A stretch of 64,000 nt of DNA, taken from NCBI RefSeq assembly GCF_011634775.1, contig NZ_JAALXT010000003.1:248001-312000 (forward strand), given 5' to 3'. Shown in pieces: positions 8,505 to 19,141 of this stretch. Position 1 is the stretch's first letter. Each line of letters opens with the position of its first letter. Under the pieces are notes generated by a model. The model ran no database searches. It was not told the origin of the DNA and saw only the letters and a program-made list of their open reading frames with translations. This stretch comes from Thalassoroseus pseudoceratinae. Lineage in GTDB: Bacteria > Planctomycetota > Planctomycetia > Planctomycetales > Planctomycetaceae. The translations under genes and the position numbers were made by a program.

Positions 8505-9478
8505 CGGACACCTCCTTCACGTAGTGGCAACAGCGGAACGACCTGCTTGAGATCGCTATCCAAGATGATCTTTTCGTTGACGTCTTCCAGAACTTCCTCC
8601 ATCGCATCGAGGTACATGCGTTTTCGCGTCACATTGGGAGCTTGACTATAAGCGGCGTATTTGGCTCGGAGGGCTTCGATTTCCCCCTCGACTTCCGATC
8701 GCCGACGAGACGCATAACCCTCGGCTTCCCGCATCTTCTTATCACGCTCGGCTTGAGCAGCCGGGATGAGTTTGTTGCGCTCTTGGTTGGCTTCCTTCTC
8801 CAGTTTGTCTTGCTCCTGAATGGCGGAGTTGACGGCGTCGAATGCCGGACGAACCTTCGCGGGAGGCCGAACCCGCTGCATTTGCAAATCGGTAATGGCC
8901 ACGCCGCATTCATATCGATTGAGAATCTTTTGCGTGGCTTCGCGTGCCGCAACACGGATTTCTGAACGCTTTTCCGTCAGGACTTCGTCGATGGAATAGT
9001 CGCCGACCAAACGATTCATCACTGTTCGAGACGCCATCGTAACGACTCTCTCAAGATAGGCATCTTCGTCCATGCCAGGAGGCGGAGCGAAACGGAACAG
9101 AACTTTTTCCGGGTCTTTGATCTTCCATTGCACCGTCCACTCAACTGACGCCGCGTTGAGATCGCCGGTGAGCATCAAGGTTTCTTCTTCAGACATATTC
9201 GCCATGCGTTCCGAAGTCCCTCCGATGGGAAGGCGAATCCGTCGTTCCTCGGTGACATTGACTTTCAGAACCTCGTCGATGAACGGCAAGGCGGTATGAA
9301 AGCCGGGATCTTTCGTCGAATGATACGTACCGAACCGCAACACAACGGCTTTTTCATTTTCTTGTACGGTGTAAAAACACTGCGAGCCGAAAAACGCCAG
9401 GCATAGCACAACGAACACGATCAGTGTCGGCCCGGCAAGCCGGCGGGCATGTTCCTGCCAATCGTCTTGATATTCCAT
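8501..9478 (-). CDS. hflK: HflK-like protease modulator (SPFH/band 7)
   Basis: A 325-residue SPFH protein and partner of HflC. One membrane helix lies at about residues 15-37. It is followed by YTVQENEKAVVLRFGTYHSTKDPGFH, the typical HflK start of the band 7 domain, and by VRPPAKVRPAFDAVNSAIQEQDKLEKEANQ, the conserved coiled-coil stretch. The Gly/Pro-rich N-terminal extension of E. coli HflK is missing, which makes this protein about 90 residues shorter. GAGGAG precedes the ATG. hflK and hflC form a coupled pair transcribed leftward, with a 219-bp spacer to the divergent dcd gene. Confidence 0.92.
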   Translation of the reverse strand: MEYQDDWQEHARRLAGPTLIVFVVLCLAFFGSQCFYTVQENEKAVVLRFGTYHSTKDPGFHTALPFIDEVLKVNVTEERRIRLPIGGTSERMANMSEEETLMLTGDLNAASVEWTVQWKIKDPEKVLFRFAPPPGMDEDAYLERVVTMASRTVMNRLVGDYSIDEVLTEKRSEIRVAAREATQKILNRYECGVAITDLQMQRVRPPAKVRPAFDAVNSAIQEQDKLEKEANQERNKLIPAAQAERDKKMREAEGYASRRRSEVEGEIEALRAKYAAYSQAPNVTRKRMYLDAMEEVLEDVNEKIILDSDLKQVVPLLPLREGGVR

Positions 9479-9697
9479 GAAGTCTCCTCATGAGGTTCAA
9501 ACGTGTGATCACTTTCTGGGAGAACGGATTCCGTCCTCGTTTGGATCATTCCAATTTCTCGAATGTAGCACGTCGACTGAATCGAAAGGTCCTCAAATCG
9601 GTAGGACTTCAGAGTTCGCTCCGTTAGGATGCAAGCGAAGTCGAGCAACGTGACGAAACCATTGGTCAAAATCTAATTCTTGCGGTGAGGATTCGAC

Positions 9698-10252
9698 GTG
9701 ATTTTAAGCGGGCTGGAGATTCGAAAACGGTTGGGAACCGACATTCAGATTGATCCGTTCCGCGAGGAGCAACTCAATCCGAATAGCTACAACTTGCGAT
9801 TGCACAACGAACTGATGGTCTATGACGAAGAGGTTCTCGATATGAAGCGGCCGAATCGGCATCGTCGTTTGACCATTCCCGAAGATGGCTACGTGATGCA
9901 ACCCCATGTCTTGCATTTGGGCAGGACGATCGAACGCACCGAAACCCATAACTTCGTGCCCATGCTCGAGGGGCGTTCATCAATCGGCCGACTGGGGCTG
10001 TTCGTGCACGTGACCGCGGGGTTTGGCGACGTCGGTTTCTGCGGGTATTGGACACTCGAAATGTTTGCGGTTCAACCAATTCGCATCTATCCGAACGTCC
10101 CGATTTGCCAGATCTTCTATCACACGATCGAGGGCGAATTCACGGAATATCGAAGCGGCAAGTACCAAGACAATCGTGACATCCAACCGAGCCTTTTATT
10201 CCACGAGTGGGATGAAAGCAATCAAGACCAAACTCCCAACGAGAGCGACTAG
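9698..10252 (+). CDS. dcd: dCTP deaminase
   Basis: Deaminates dCTP to dUTP in pyrimidine deoxynucleotide synthesis. The 184-residue length fits the family (~190). Seen motifs are LNPNSYNLRL near the N terminus, EGRSSIGRLGLFVHVTAGFGDVGF across the active site, and GYWTLEM with the catalytic glutamate of the trimeric dUTPase/Dcd fold, then PICQIFYH. The GTG start at 9698 has GGTGAGG seven bases upstream. Whether the enzyme is the plain deaminase or the bifunctional deaminase/dUTPase cannot be decided by eye. A convergent hairpin separates it from the next gene. Confidence 0.93.
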   Translation: MILSGLEIRKRLGTDIQIDPFREEQLNPNSYNLRLHNELMVYDEEVLDMKRPNRHRRLTIPEDGYVMQPHVLHLGRTIERTETHNFVPMLEGRSSIGRLGLFVHVTAGFGDVGFCGYWTLEMFAVQPIRIYPNVPICQIFYHTIEGEFTEYRSGKYQDNRDIQPSLLFHEWDESNQDQTPNESD

Positions 10253-10263
10253 CCACAACGCAA

Positions 10264-10299
10264 AAACCTCGCCATCAGCCAAAGCCGATGACGAGGTTT
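10264..10299. terminator. Bidirectional terminator between dcd and the YTV gene
   Basis: AAACCTCG at 10264-10271 pairs with CGAGGTTT at 10292-10299, with an inner CATC/GATG pairing. T-rich sequence follows on the plus strand and an A-run (10262-10266) precedes the stem, giving a U-run for minus-strand transcripts. It lies between convergent genes. Confidence 0.7.
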
Positions 10300-10373
10300 C
10301 GTTTCGCGATTTTTATACTTCAATCCACATCATGGTCGGGTCGGGATGAAGTCGTGATTCTTCCGAGTCGGAA

Positions 10374-12062
10374 CTACTTCGAGCAGGACTCACAAGCAGG
10401 TTCTGCGGACTCGCAAGATTCACAGGCAGGTTCTTCGCTGACGCAAGAGTTGCAAGGCGAGCAGGAGCTAGCCGGAACCGAGCAGGACACGGTCTTAGGA
10501 ACCATGTGACAGACTTTGACCTGAACTTCTTTTTCGACTTGAACCGGAACGCTCACATAGTAGGTTTCGGTTTTTTCTTCTTGGACGGTTTCGTACGAGG
10601 TGACGTTGACAGTTTTGGTCTTGGTCACTGGCTTGGTCACGCAGTACTTAACAGTCTTGGTCTTCGGAGTTTTGACGTAGCTGCAAACTTTGACGGTTTT
10701 GGTCTTGGTCACAGGAACAGTCTTGCAGACCGTGTACGTGTAAGGCTCTTCCGTCCAGACGTTCTTGCAAACTTTGACGGTTTTGGTCTTGGTCACAGGA
10801 ACCATTTTGCAGACGGTGTAGCTGTAAGGCTCTTCCGTCCAAACGTTCTTGCAGACTTTGACGGTTTTGGTCTTGGTCACAGGAACTTGTTTGCAGACCG
10901 TGTAGGTGTAAGGCTCTTCCACCCAGACGTTCTCGGTGTAAGAAACTTTCTTGGTCTTGGTCACAGGAACTTGTTTGCAGACCGTGTAGGTGTAAGGCTC
11001 TTCGGTCCAAACGTTTTTGTGTTCCGTAACAGTTTTGGTACGGGTTTCCATGCGAGATTTCGACACCGTGTAGGTGTAAGGAACTTCTTCGCAAACTCGT
11101 TCGTAAGTGGTCACAGGAACCATTTTACGTTCGACGGTCGGAACCCAAACTTTGCAGGTCGTGGTCGCGGTGCAGCCGCTGTTGCATCCAGAATTGCATC
11201 CGCTGTTGCAGCTAGGAGCAACTGGTTTGCAGACGGTTTCGTAGTGGCCACCTTGGACGCAAACTTCTTTCATCGTTTGCACGGGGACGCACTTCGAAAC
11301 TTTTCGCGTACCGGTCATGGTTTCCGTGTAAGGAACACAGACTTGGTAGGAAACTTCTTTTTGCTCAGCGACGGTGTTGCAGACCTTCTTGGTGCCGGTC
11401 TTTTCTTCCTTCACCGTGTTGTAGACGGTGTAGGTCACGTCTTTTTGTTTGGTGACTGGCTTGCAGACCTTTTTGGTGCCAGTCTTTTCTTCCTTGACCG
11501 TTTCATAGACGGTGTAGGAAACTTCTTTGTCTTCCCAAACTGGCTTGCAAACTTTTTTGGTGCCGGTTTTTTCTTCCGTTACCTTTTCGTGAACGGTGTA
11601 GGAGACTTCTTTGTCTTCCCAGACCTGTTTGCAGACCTTTTTGGTGCCGGTCTTTTCTTCTTGAACCGTTTCGTGAACCGTGTACTCAACTTCTTTTTCG
11701 GTCCAAACTGGTTCGCTGACGTAGTAGGTCTCTTCCTTGGTTTTCCACTCTTTTTCGTGGACGGTGTACTGGACTTCTTTTTGAGTCGTCACAGGCACTT
11801 TTTTGCAGACCGTGTAGGTGCGAGTCCGTGCTTCTTTTTGGTACTCGGTGCAGGTGACTGTTCGGGTTTCGTAACCCCATTCTGGAACCATCACGGTTTT
11901 TTCGACCGTGCAGTAGGACGGGGCACAGCTGGCTGGCATACAGCTGGCAGCAGTTGAGCAGCTGGACGCACAAGCGTCATCGCCGCCACCGCAGTGACCA
12001 GCATATGCTGAAGCAACCATTGCGAAGGTTGCAACCATAGTAGAAAGACATTTTGTTAACAT
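10374..12062 (-). CDS. YTV-repeat, cysteine-rich cell-surface protein
   Basis: A 562-residue secreted protein with many copies of the planctomycete YTV motif (Pfam YTV). YTV proteins are known from the cell wall fraction of Rhodopirellula, so a structural surface role with disulfide cross-links is likely. Residues 1-21 form a signal peptide ending SAYAG. Five 28-residue units of one type lie at 125-264 (core SYTVHE...EEKTGTKKV). A CNSGC triplet block spans 285-297. Five 28-residue units of a second type lie at 322-461 (core EEPYTYTVCK..PVTKTK). The tail is Ser/Cys/Glu-rich. The start at 12062 is chosen for the signal peptide and a GAGGAG site; the longer frame to 12200 is unlikely. Codon use is biased by the Lys/Thr/Val repeats. 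Confidence 0.9.
   Translation of the reverse strand: MLTKCLSTMVATFAMVASAYAGHCGGGDDACASSCSTAASCMPASCAPSYCTVEKTVMVPEWGYETRTVTCTEYQKEARTRTYTVCKKVPVTTQKEVQYTVHEKEWKTKEETYYVSEPVWTEKEVEYTVHETVQEEKTGTKKVCKQVWEDKEVSYTVHEKVTEEKTGTKKVCKPVWEDKEVSYTVYETVKEEKTGTKKVCKPVTKQKDVTYTVYNTVKEEKTGTKKVCNTVAEQKEVSYQVCVPYTETMTGTRKVSKCVPVQTMKEVCVQGGHYETVCKPVAPSCNSGCNSGCNSGCTATTTCKVWVPTVERKMVPVTTYERVCEEVPYTYTVSKSRMETRTKTVTEHKNVWTEEPYTYTVCKQVPVTKTKKVSYTENVWVEEPYTYTVCKQVPVTKTKTVKVCKNVWTEEPYSYTVCKMVPVTKTKTVKVCKNVWTEEPYTYTVCKTVPVTKTKTVKVCSYVKTPKTKTVKYCVTKPVTKTKTVNVTSYETVQEEKTETYYVSVPVQVEKEVQVKVCHMVPKTVSCSVPASSCSPCNSCVSEEPACESCESAEPACESCSK
10680..11099 (-). repeat. Tandem 84-bp coding repeats, family B (5 units)
   Basis: Encodes residues 322-461 of the YTV protein. 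Units start at residues 322, 350, 378, 406 and 434, exactly 28 apart. The last four begin NVW(T/V)EEPY and are highly similar at DNA level; the first is diverged. Confidence 0.85.
11271..11690 (-). repeat. Tandem 84-bp coding repeats, family A (5 units)
   Basis: Encodes residues 125-264 of the YTV protein. Units start at residues 125, 153, 181, 209 and 237, exactly 28 apart, with the core YTV(H/Y)E and KTGTKKV. The last unit is the most diverged (YQVCVP, TGTRKV). Confidence 0.85.
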
Positions 12063-12590
12063 TCCGCTTTCGCTCCTCTTAGCAGTCGCTCTGAAGAATT
12101 GGAGGCTGGACAGACGCCCCCCCAATAAACGATGGTTGATTGATGTTGGAAACGGGCCGAAATCTTGGAAGCTTGTTCTCACCCCATGCACTCCTCCCAA
12201 ATCTCAACTGACATAGATTGAATATCCACTTCGAATGAAGTGGTGGTCGCCGTCCCCACGGCAACCAGATCGCGAAACTTAGCTTGCATAGATGAGATAG
12301 GCATTCTAGACGGCCACTCTGTAATACGAAGCTTAGTGAGACTATACCGGCGAGGTGAATGGTCTGGCAAACGGTTTCCGTCCATTTTCTCAAGATTCCC
12401 CAATTTAACTGGACGGATTCCGCGGCTGTACATTCCGTCTGACGCAGTTTCTGGTCAGGGAAAGCTGATTCTCAACCGGGATGCGTGTTTTTCAGGGATC
12501 GATTCGAGTAGGATGCCGATTCTTCCGGGATCAGAACTCGACGGGCTTGCCCCCAGGGCGTCTTTGCGTTGGATCATGAGGCGATCGGCT
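12063..12590. other. Intergenic region between divergent YTV and APP1-like genes
   Basis: 528 bp without a convincing gene. It should hold the promoters of both divergent genes. The only clear element is the AAGAGGAGCG ribosome binding site of the YTV gene just above 12062. Open frames here lack family features or good starts. The upstream open extension of the plus gene (from 12240) has a codon pattern unlike the rest of that protein. Confidence 0.5.
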
Positions 12591-13751
12591 ATGCCGGCAC
12601 GAAACATTCACCTGTCGCGATGGCTGTTATGGATCGCCCATCGTTTCAGCCAAAAGGTCTCTCATTGCTTTCGACGCTTGAGAAATGCGAAGAAGCCGGT
12701 GACGCCAGAGATCATCAGCTACCGGGGCTTCGGCAACATTGAGCAAATCCAAATCATGGGGCGGCTTGTCGAACACAAGTCCCATACGGAGTCAACCGCC
12801 GACGATTCCTGGTGGAAGAATATGCGGGCGATGTTTCGCCGATTCACTCGGGTTCAGATTCCCGAAGCAACCGTGGAAGTGGAGTTTGAAGGTTGCCAAC
12901 GAACAGCCACTACCGATCAGGCTGGCTATTTCCGGTGTGCGTTGCCATCTTCCGCTACAGTGCCCACGGATCGTCTTTGGCACTCGGCCAACGTGCGTGT
13001 CGTAACGGATCCGGCTCACGCAGAGGGTGAGACCACGGAGCGATTTCTACCGGCCTCCGACACGCTTCCTGTCCTGATCCCGCGTAGTGATAGCCAGTTT
13101 GGGGTGATCAGCGATATCGACGACACGATCATGCACTCGCATGCCACCGACCTCATACGATTGGCCTGGCTGACGTTCACTCACAACGCCCGGACGAGGG
13201 TTCCGTTCGAAGGGGTCAGCGCGTTCTACCGGGCACTTCAGCGTGGCCATTGCGAAACACGACAGAATCCCGTTTTTTACGTTTCGAGTTCCGCATGGAA
13301 CCTGTTTGACATGCTGGTCGAATTCATGGAAATTCACCAGATTCCCAAAGGGCCAATTCTGTTGCGAGATTTGGGCGGGAACAAGCAGAACTTCATTCGC
13401 TCTGGGCACGAGCACAAGCTCGAGAAAATCGAACGAATCTTCGCGAGCTGTCCCGACCTTCCGTTCATCCTTATCGGCGACTCTGGTCAACAAGATCCGT
13501 ACCTCTATCGCACCGTGGTTCGTGATTTTCCCGGGCGAGTCTTGGCGATCTACATTCGAGACGTAGCCGACAAGAATCGAAGCAAGGTTCTGGAAATCCG
13601 AGATGAGTTGCGTGCGGCTGGTGTGGAAATGGAACTTGTTTCTGACACCGAAGCAGCGGCCATTCACGCGGCCGAACATGGATGGATTCCAGAGTCACGA
13701 ATTTCGGATGTGCGCCAGGACATCGCCCGTGATCAAGATCGCCAGGAATAA
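12591..13751 (+). CDS. APP1/DUF2183 phosphatidate phosphatase-like protein
   Basis: A 386-residue protein with a HAD-like DUF2183 domain, the catalytic part of yeast phosphatidate phosphatase App1. The DxDxT catalytic motif is D175-I-D177-D-T179 within VISDIDDTI. Further HAD motifs are FYVSSSAWNLFD (motif II serine) and FILIGDSGQQDPYLY (motif IV aspartate). An N-terminal beta-sandwich-like region (about 45-160) carries VEVEFEG and a TDQAGYF turn typical of these proteins. The expected role is a phosphatase on lipid or other phosphate esters. The ATG at 12591 is chosen because TGAGG lies nine bases upstream; an ATG at 12576 is also possible. Confidence 0.85.
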   Translation: MPARNIHLSRWLLWIAHRFSQKVSHCFRRLRNAKKPVTPEIISYRGFGNIEQIQIMGRLVEHKSHTESTADDSWWKNMRAMFRRFTRVQIPEATVEVEFEGCQRTATTDQAGYFRCALPSSATVPTDRLWHSANVRVVTDPAHAEGETTERFLPASDTLPVLIPRSDSQFGVISDIDDTIMHSHATDLIRLAWLTFTHNARTRVPFEGVSAFYRALQRGHCETRQNPVFYVSSSAWNLFDMLVEFMEIHQIPKGPILLRDLGGNKQNFIRSGHEHKLEKIERIFASCPDLPFILIGDSGQQDPYLYRTVVRDFPGRVLAIYIRDVADKNRSKVLEIRDELRAAGVEMELVSDTEAAAIHAAEHGWIPESRISDVRQDIARDQDRQE

Positions 13752-13756
13752 AAAAA

Positions 13757-13782
13757 CACCCTGGATGAACCCATCCAGGGTG
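13757..13782 (-). terminator. Rho-independent terminator of the cytochrome/WD40 gene
   Basis: An 11-bp perfect stem, CACCCTGGATG (13757-13767) with CATCCAGGGTG (13772-13782), and a 4-base loop. On the minus strand it is followed by a U-run (A-run at 13750-13756). It lies 41 bases past the minus-strand gene end, and the convergent plus gene stops at 13751. Confidence 0.88.
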
Positions 13783-13823
13783 TGCGTTCAGAGCATCATC
13801 TTTCAACCAGTTCGTTGGCCTCG

Positions 13824-16520
13824 TTACTTCGCTGAAGCGACTTCCGATTGCGGTGCGACCTTCTTGATCAGCTCGTCAATCTTCTTTTGCAGAGCTTGAA
13901 CGGTGGTCTCTGCTTGGTCCGCAGCGGTCTTTGCCGTCGCCGCTTTGGTTTGAGCGGCTTGGGCTTTTTCGGTCATCGCCTTCGCCACTTTTTCCATTTC
14001 AGGAAGATTCGCCATTAGGGTCTTGAGCTCAGTCTCGACAGCAGCGAGTTGGGCTTGGGCTTTCTTCAAGGCATCTGTCGCCTGGGCAGCCTGTTTCGTC
14101 GCTGCTGCGAGCCCTTGTTTCTTAGCCTCATGAACAGCGTTGGCTTTCGCCAACAAATCCTTCAAGCCGGCATCTTCTGGGGCTTTCTTCAGCGACTCCG
14201 TGGCCGCTGAAACCGTTGTTTGAGTCGATTTGACCAGTTCCGTCATTTGATCGACTGCACCCTTGGTTTTCGCAACTGCTGCCGTAGAGTCGCCAACGGC
14301 CTTCTTCGCTGCCGCCACTTTCGATTCCGATGCTGCAATCGCTTTCTGGATCTCTGCGACTTTCTGCTGTGCCGTTGCCAGTTCCGTTTGAACTTGTTTC
14401 AGCTCAGTCGCTGCTTGATCGCTGACGGCCATCGCCTCGGCCGCCTTGTCCTTCGCTTCACTGAGTTTGACTTGCTCATCGCGGAATTGGATTTCCGTCT
14501 GCCATCGCGTCACTTCACTGTTGGCGTCAGCAAGCGCCTTCGCCGCAGCATTTGCGGCATTTCGTGCCTCTTGAGCTTTCTTGCTCAGCGGCTGAACTTG
14601 CTTTGTCAATTGCTCCACACTCTGCTTGGCTTTCGCGAGGGCGGCTGTTGCTTCCTGGATCGTCTTTGTTGCGGCTGCTTCATCTGCAGTCGCTTTTTGC
14701 ATAGCAGCCGTCTTCTCGGTTACCACTTTTTTCGCGGCAGCCATTGCTGCATTCTTTTTGTCCAACTGGGCCTTAACTGATCCGAGGACGGTGGCGAGTT
14801 CCTTGTCTTCCGGCGCCTTCTTCGCCGCTTCCTGAGCCTTTGCAAAAGACTCACTCAGTGGACCGGCGACGGCTTGAAGATCGGTCGCGGATTTGTTGGC
14901 AGCATCAATCTGCTGCTTCATTGTTGCGACGGCTGCCTTGAGATCTTTGGCCGTCTTAGTCGAGGCATCGATCTTGGCTTGACTGTCGGTGGCGGTCTTC
15001 TGAGCTGCTGCCAGAGCGGCTTTGACTTTGGCGAGTTCCGCTTCCGCAGCTTTCGCCGTTGCTTCCAACTTCTCGGCTTCTGTTTTCTGACTTCCCAGGG
15101 CAGATTGAGCCGCCTGGAGTCGTTGTTCGAGCGTCGGAGGGTTTGCCGTCAGCTCGCCAACTTCTTTTCCGTCCTCGGCGGTCCAAACCTTGATTTGTCC
15201 AGTCCAGTCGCCGGCGATGACGCGTTTTGCATCATCACTGTAGGTCACAGACAACGCAATATCACTGAACGCGGGGAACGCACGCAACTGCTTCCCATTC
15301 TGGTCCCAAAGTTTCGCAACTTTGTCACGACCTGCACTCACAATCTTTCCATCACGGCAGAACTCAACGGACTGCACACCTCCGCCATGAGCCGTCCACG
15401 TTTTGGTGTTTTTGCCGTCCATCACCTCCCAAAGGCGAATCTGACCATCTTCGCTTCCACTTGCGACGATGTTCGAGTCCGGTCGCCAAGAAATGCCGGT
15501 GATACAACCCTTGTGGCCGGTTAAGCTCAGGTATTCGCGTCCGGTCATTGCTTCCCAAGCGAAGACACCGCCATTACGGTCACCGGTTGCGAGCAAGACA
15601 CCATCGGGGCTGAAAGCGAGTGATGTGACCCAGTCGGTGTGTTTCTTGAGTTCGTACTTGAGTTCACCGTCCTGAGTCGAATAGACGCGAACGACTCGTT
15701 GAGGACCACCCAGCGCCACCATCGACTGGTCAGCACTGATGTCGGCGGCAAGCACCGAATCCAACTCATCGCCAACTTCGATGACTCGTTCACCGGTGCG
15801 AACATTCCACACCACGACTTTCCCGCTATAGGAACCTTTTCCACCACCGGCGAGCAGCAAACCACCGTTGCGGCTGAATTTGAGAACTTTCGGCTCGCCT
15901 TCTGGGAATGCAAGGACACCGACAAGTCCCAAGCTGTTCGCATCGTAGAGAACAACTTGCTTCGGACCACCCACGGCGACCAATGTTGACCACGGGTTGG
16001 TCGCCAACGCCGTCACGGCTGTCGTGTTCTTGGTGTGGACGATCGGGTCAAGCACAAGCTTTTTCGGCATCGGTGGCGGACCATCAGGTTTACCGATGGA
16101 CACACTCATCAACGCTACTTCGGCTTTTTTCTTGCGAGCGATCGGCTTGCTGCCACTGTTCTCCAACGCGCCGCCGTCGATCCACTTGCGAAGAGTGTCA
16201 ATCTTGGCTGCGGCAATCTTCTCCTGATTCGGAGGCATCGTTGGTTCGGAATCGTGATTCACCAGCATGAACAAATAGCTGCTCGACGAATCGCCGGGTT
16301 CCACCGCTGTGCCTGAACTCCCACCCTGCATCATGCTGATGTAACTGGTGAGGTCGAGACCAGCGACCTTTCGGTCGGTGTTGTGACAGTTGAAACAATG
16401 CTGCCGAAAAATCGGCTTTACGTGATCATCGAAGGTGACTTTTTCGTCCTTCTTATCATCAGCGGCGAAGACGTTCGGCGCGATGAGAAGAACGATCAAG
16501 GAACACAATGTAAAACGCAT
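13824..16520 (-). CDS. Secreted cytochrome-c-domain, WD40 and coiled-coil protein
   Basis: An 898-residue exported protein. Residues 1-20 are a signal peptide (ending NVFAA). A planctomycete cytochrome C domain (PSCyt1) follows with heme site C42-F-N-C45-H46. Residues about 160-470 are WD40 beta-propeller repeats (for example HTDWVTSLAFSPDG, SEDGQIRLWEV). From about 480 to the end there is a very long Ala/Lys/Glu/Gln-rich coiled coil. GGAGAGG precedes the ATG at 16520. It is the last gene of a minus-strand group with DUF1549/DUF1553, PPC and DUF1501 proteins, ahead of a strong terminator. Function is unknown; a role in an extracytoplasmic, perhaps polymer-handling, complex is only inference from context. 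Confidence 0.88.
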   Translation of the reverse strand: MRFTLCSLIVLLIAPNVFAADDKKDEKVTFDDHVKPIFRQHCFNCHNTDRKVAGLDLTSYISMMQGGSSGTAVEPGDSSSSYLFMLVNHDSEPTMPPNQEKIAAAKIDTLRKWIDGGALENSGSKPIARKKKAEVALMSVSIGKPDGPPPMPKKLVLDPIVHTKNTTAVTALATNPWSTLVAVGGPKQVVLYDANSLGLVGVLAFPEGEPKVLKFSRNGGLLLAGGGKGSYSGKVVVWNVRTGERVIEVGDELDSVLAADISADQSMVALGGPQRVVRVYSTQDGELKYELKKHTDWVTSLAFSPDGVLLATGDRNGGVFAWEAMTGREYLSLTGHKGCITGISWRPDSNIVASGSEDGQIRLWEVMDGKNTKTWTAHGGGVQSVEFCRDGKIVSAGRDKVAKLWDQNGKQLRAFPAFSDIALSVTYSDDAKRVIAGDWTGQIKVWTAEDGKEVGELTANPPTLEQRLQAAQSALGSQKTEAEKLEATAKAAEAELAKVKAALAAAQKTATDSQAKIDASTKTAKDLKAAVATMKQQIDAANKSATDLQAVAGPLSESFAKAQEAAKKAPEDKELATVLGSVKAQLDKKNAAMAAAKKVVTEKTAAMQKATADEAAATKTIQEATAALAKAKQSVEQLTKQVQPLSKKAQEARNAANAAAKALADANSEVTRWQTEIQFRDEQVKLSEAKDKAAEAMAVSDQAATELKQVQTELATAQQKVAEIQKAIAASESKVAAAKKAVGDSTAAVAKTKGAVDQMTELVKSTQTTVSAATESLKKAPEDAGLKDLLAKANAVHEAKKQGLAAATKQAAQATDALKKAQAQLAAVETELKTLMANLPEMEKVAKAMTEKAQAAQTKAATAKTAADQAETTVQALQKKIDELIKKVAPQSEVASAK

Positions 16521-16598
16521 CAAACCCTCTCCCCGTGTTTTCAATTCTCGAGGTGATCCATCGAGACGTTGTTGGCCGTATTTCCGCATCTTGTCGGA

Positions 16599-19034
<2,436 letters not shown>

Positions 19035-19141
19035 GGTATTCTGACCCTCAATCTTGCGTAAGTCCATTGGTGACGCAGGGTGATTTCAATTTCGTCAACG
19101 GGGCTCACAACAGGCCACGCTGAGGTTCACTGTTCGAGATA

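Noticed and set aside
10506-11957. Long plus-strand ORF opposite the YTV gene
   Set aside because: Phe/Gly/Asp-rich translation is the mirror of the Lys/Thr/Val repeats; the minus strand has the signal peptide and YTV motifs.
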